Of a DNA stretch of 64,000 nt, positions 63,401 through 64,000 are shown in pieces. Position 1 is the first letter of the stretch. Each line of letters opens with the position of its first letter. The stretch comes from Alitta virens (Eukaryota; Annelida; Polychaeta; Phyllodocida; Nereididae): positions 15,442,058-15,506,057 of the forward strand of contig OW028575.1 of assembly GCA_932294295.1 (NCBI GenBank), given 5' to 3'. The translations under genes and the position numbers were made by a program. The notes under the pieces are model-generated. The model was not told the DNA's origin. It worked only from the letters and a program-made list of their open reading frames with translations, and did not search any database.

Positions 63401-64000
63401 TTCCTGCGGTAAAAGCAAATTAACTAATTTCCTAACTACCCTGACAACAAATGTGGTCCCTTAAACTTCTTTGAACATTGACATTGATGGTTAATTGAAC
63501 ATGATGGTTAATTAATTTAGGAAATGCACATATGAATGCTTTTCAAGCAATCAAAGATCGAGTAAACTCTGGCTGCCCATAAAATCGTAACCAGGACTAC
63601 CCAAAAAGTACATGTATATCCTAAACCCTTTCATATTGGTCACTGGAATTGCTGTATAGAGTAAAATAGGCCTACCAGCTGGTCAGCTGTATATTGACAT
63701 CCAGGATGTGTATGAAGTCAAATTCTGACACGACCTTCAATGTAATGGACTGGAAGTAACAAAATTAACCTCATTATGTTCGTTCGAATGAGGGGCAATT
63801 GTTCTTTGGCATAACCCAGTTTAGTCCAACGGGGTGTCAGTAAGTTTAGTAGATTCCTGGTGACCATTGATGGGGAATGTTTGATTTAAAGCCATTGTCA
63901 GTCATTTTGCAATGTCACAATTTAAGTGGCTTGATTTTTTTTTGTCATTAACTTGGTGCCAAGCCATGGCTTCTAAATGCAACTTAACATGGATGCTGGC
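60451..64000. other. Upstream of the membrane-protein gene; no supported exon
   Basis: On the minus strand, a good acceptor 'ttatgtttgcag' ends near 60655. The sequence following it contains several ATGs and stops, so it is more likely 5' UTR or an alternative exon than coding. No other gene, RNA or clear transposon was recognised up to 64000. Confidence 0.4.

Overview
This is animal nuclear DNA: AT-rich, with short exons bounded by GT..AG introns and a large load of small dispersed repeats. The protein families (FAM13, VPS33B, TYW1, ADPRM, UTP6) are broadly conserved in metazoans. The compact introns, together with a foldback element resembling the TU elements of sea urchins and many MITE- and SINE-like repeats, suggest a marine invertebrate, perhaps a deuterostome such as a hemichordate or echinoderm. 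The sequence alone does not fix the species.

Layout. 920-10801 (+): the last 18 coding exons of a FAM13A/B-type gene, whose 5' part lies before the window. 14904-16727 (-): a complete VPS33B homologue whose coding region has no introns, facing FAM13 tail to tail. 18514-24484 (+): a complete 14-exon TYW1, divergent from VPS33B. 26050-28601 (-): a complete two-exon ADPRM, convergent with TYW1. 28602-38741: a repeat-rich interval holding two near-perfect hairpins, a dead LINE, and a 2.6-kb foldback element whose inverted ends are minisatellite arrays. 38742-44490 (+): the first 14 coding exons of UTP6, including a 21-nt microexon; the second half of that protein was not found downstream. 44491-59700: about 15 kb with no recognised gene, containing direct repeats, a GC-rich island and a 1.8-kb TTAA-flanked inverted-repeat element. 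59701-60450 (-): a 249-residue single-pass membrane protein that I do not recognise. 60451-64000: no supported gene.

The genes do not form a pathway. They are ordinary housekeeping functions: FAM13-type regulator, endolysosomal tethering (VPS33B), wybutosine synthesis in tRNA-Phe (TYW1), nucleotide-diphosphate hydrolysis (ADPRM) and small-subunit rRNA processing (UTP6). I found no operon-like or defence-like system. The most unusual content is structural: the foldback element, the TTAA element, several perfect hairpins, the intronless VPS33B and the apparently interrupted UTP6. All exon boundaries were read by eye from splice consensus, reading-frame continuity and remembered family similarity. 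No alignment or search was run.
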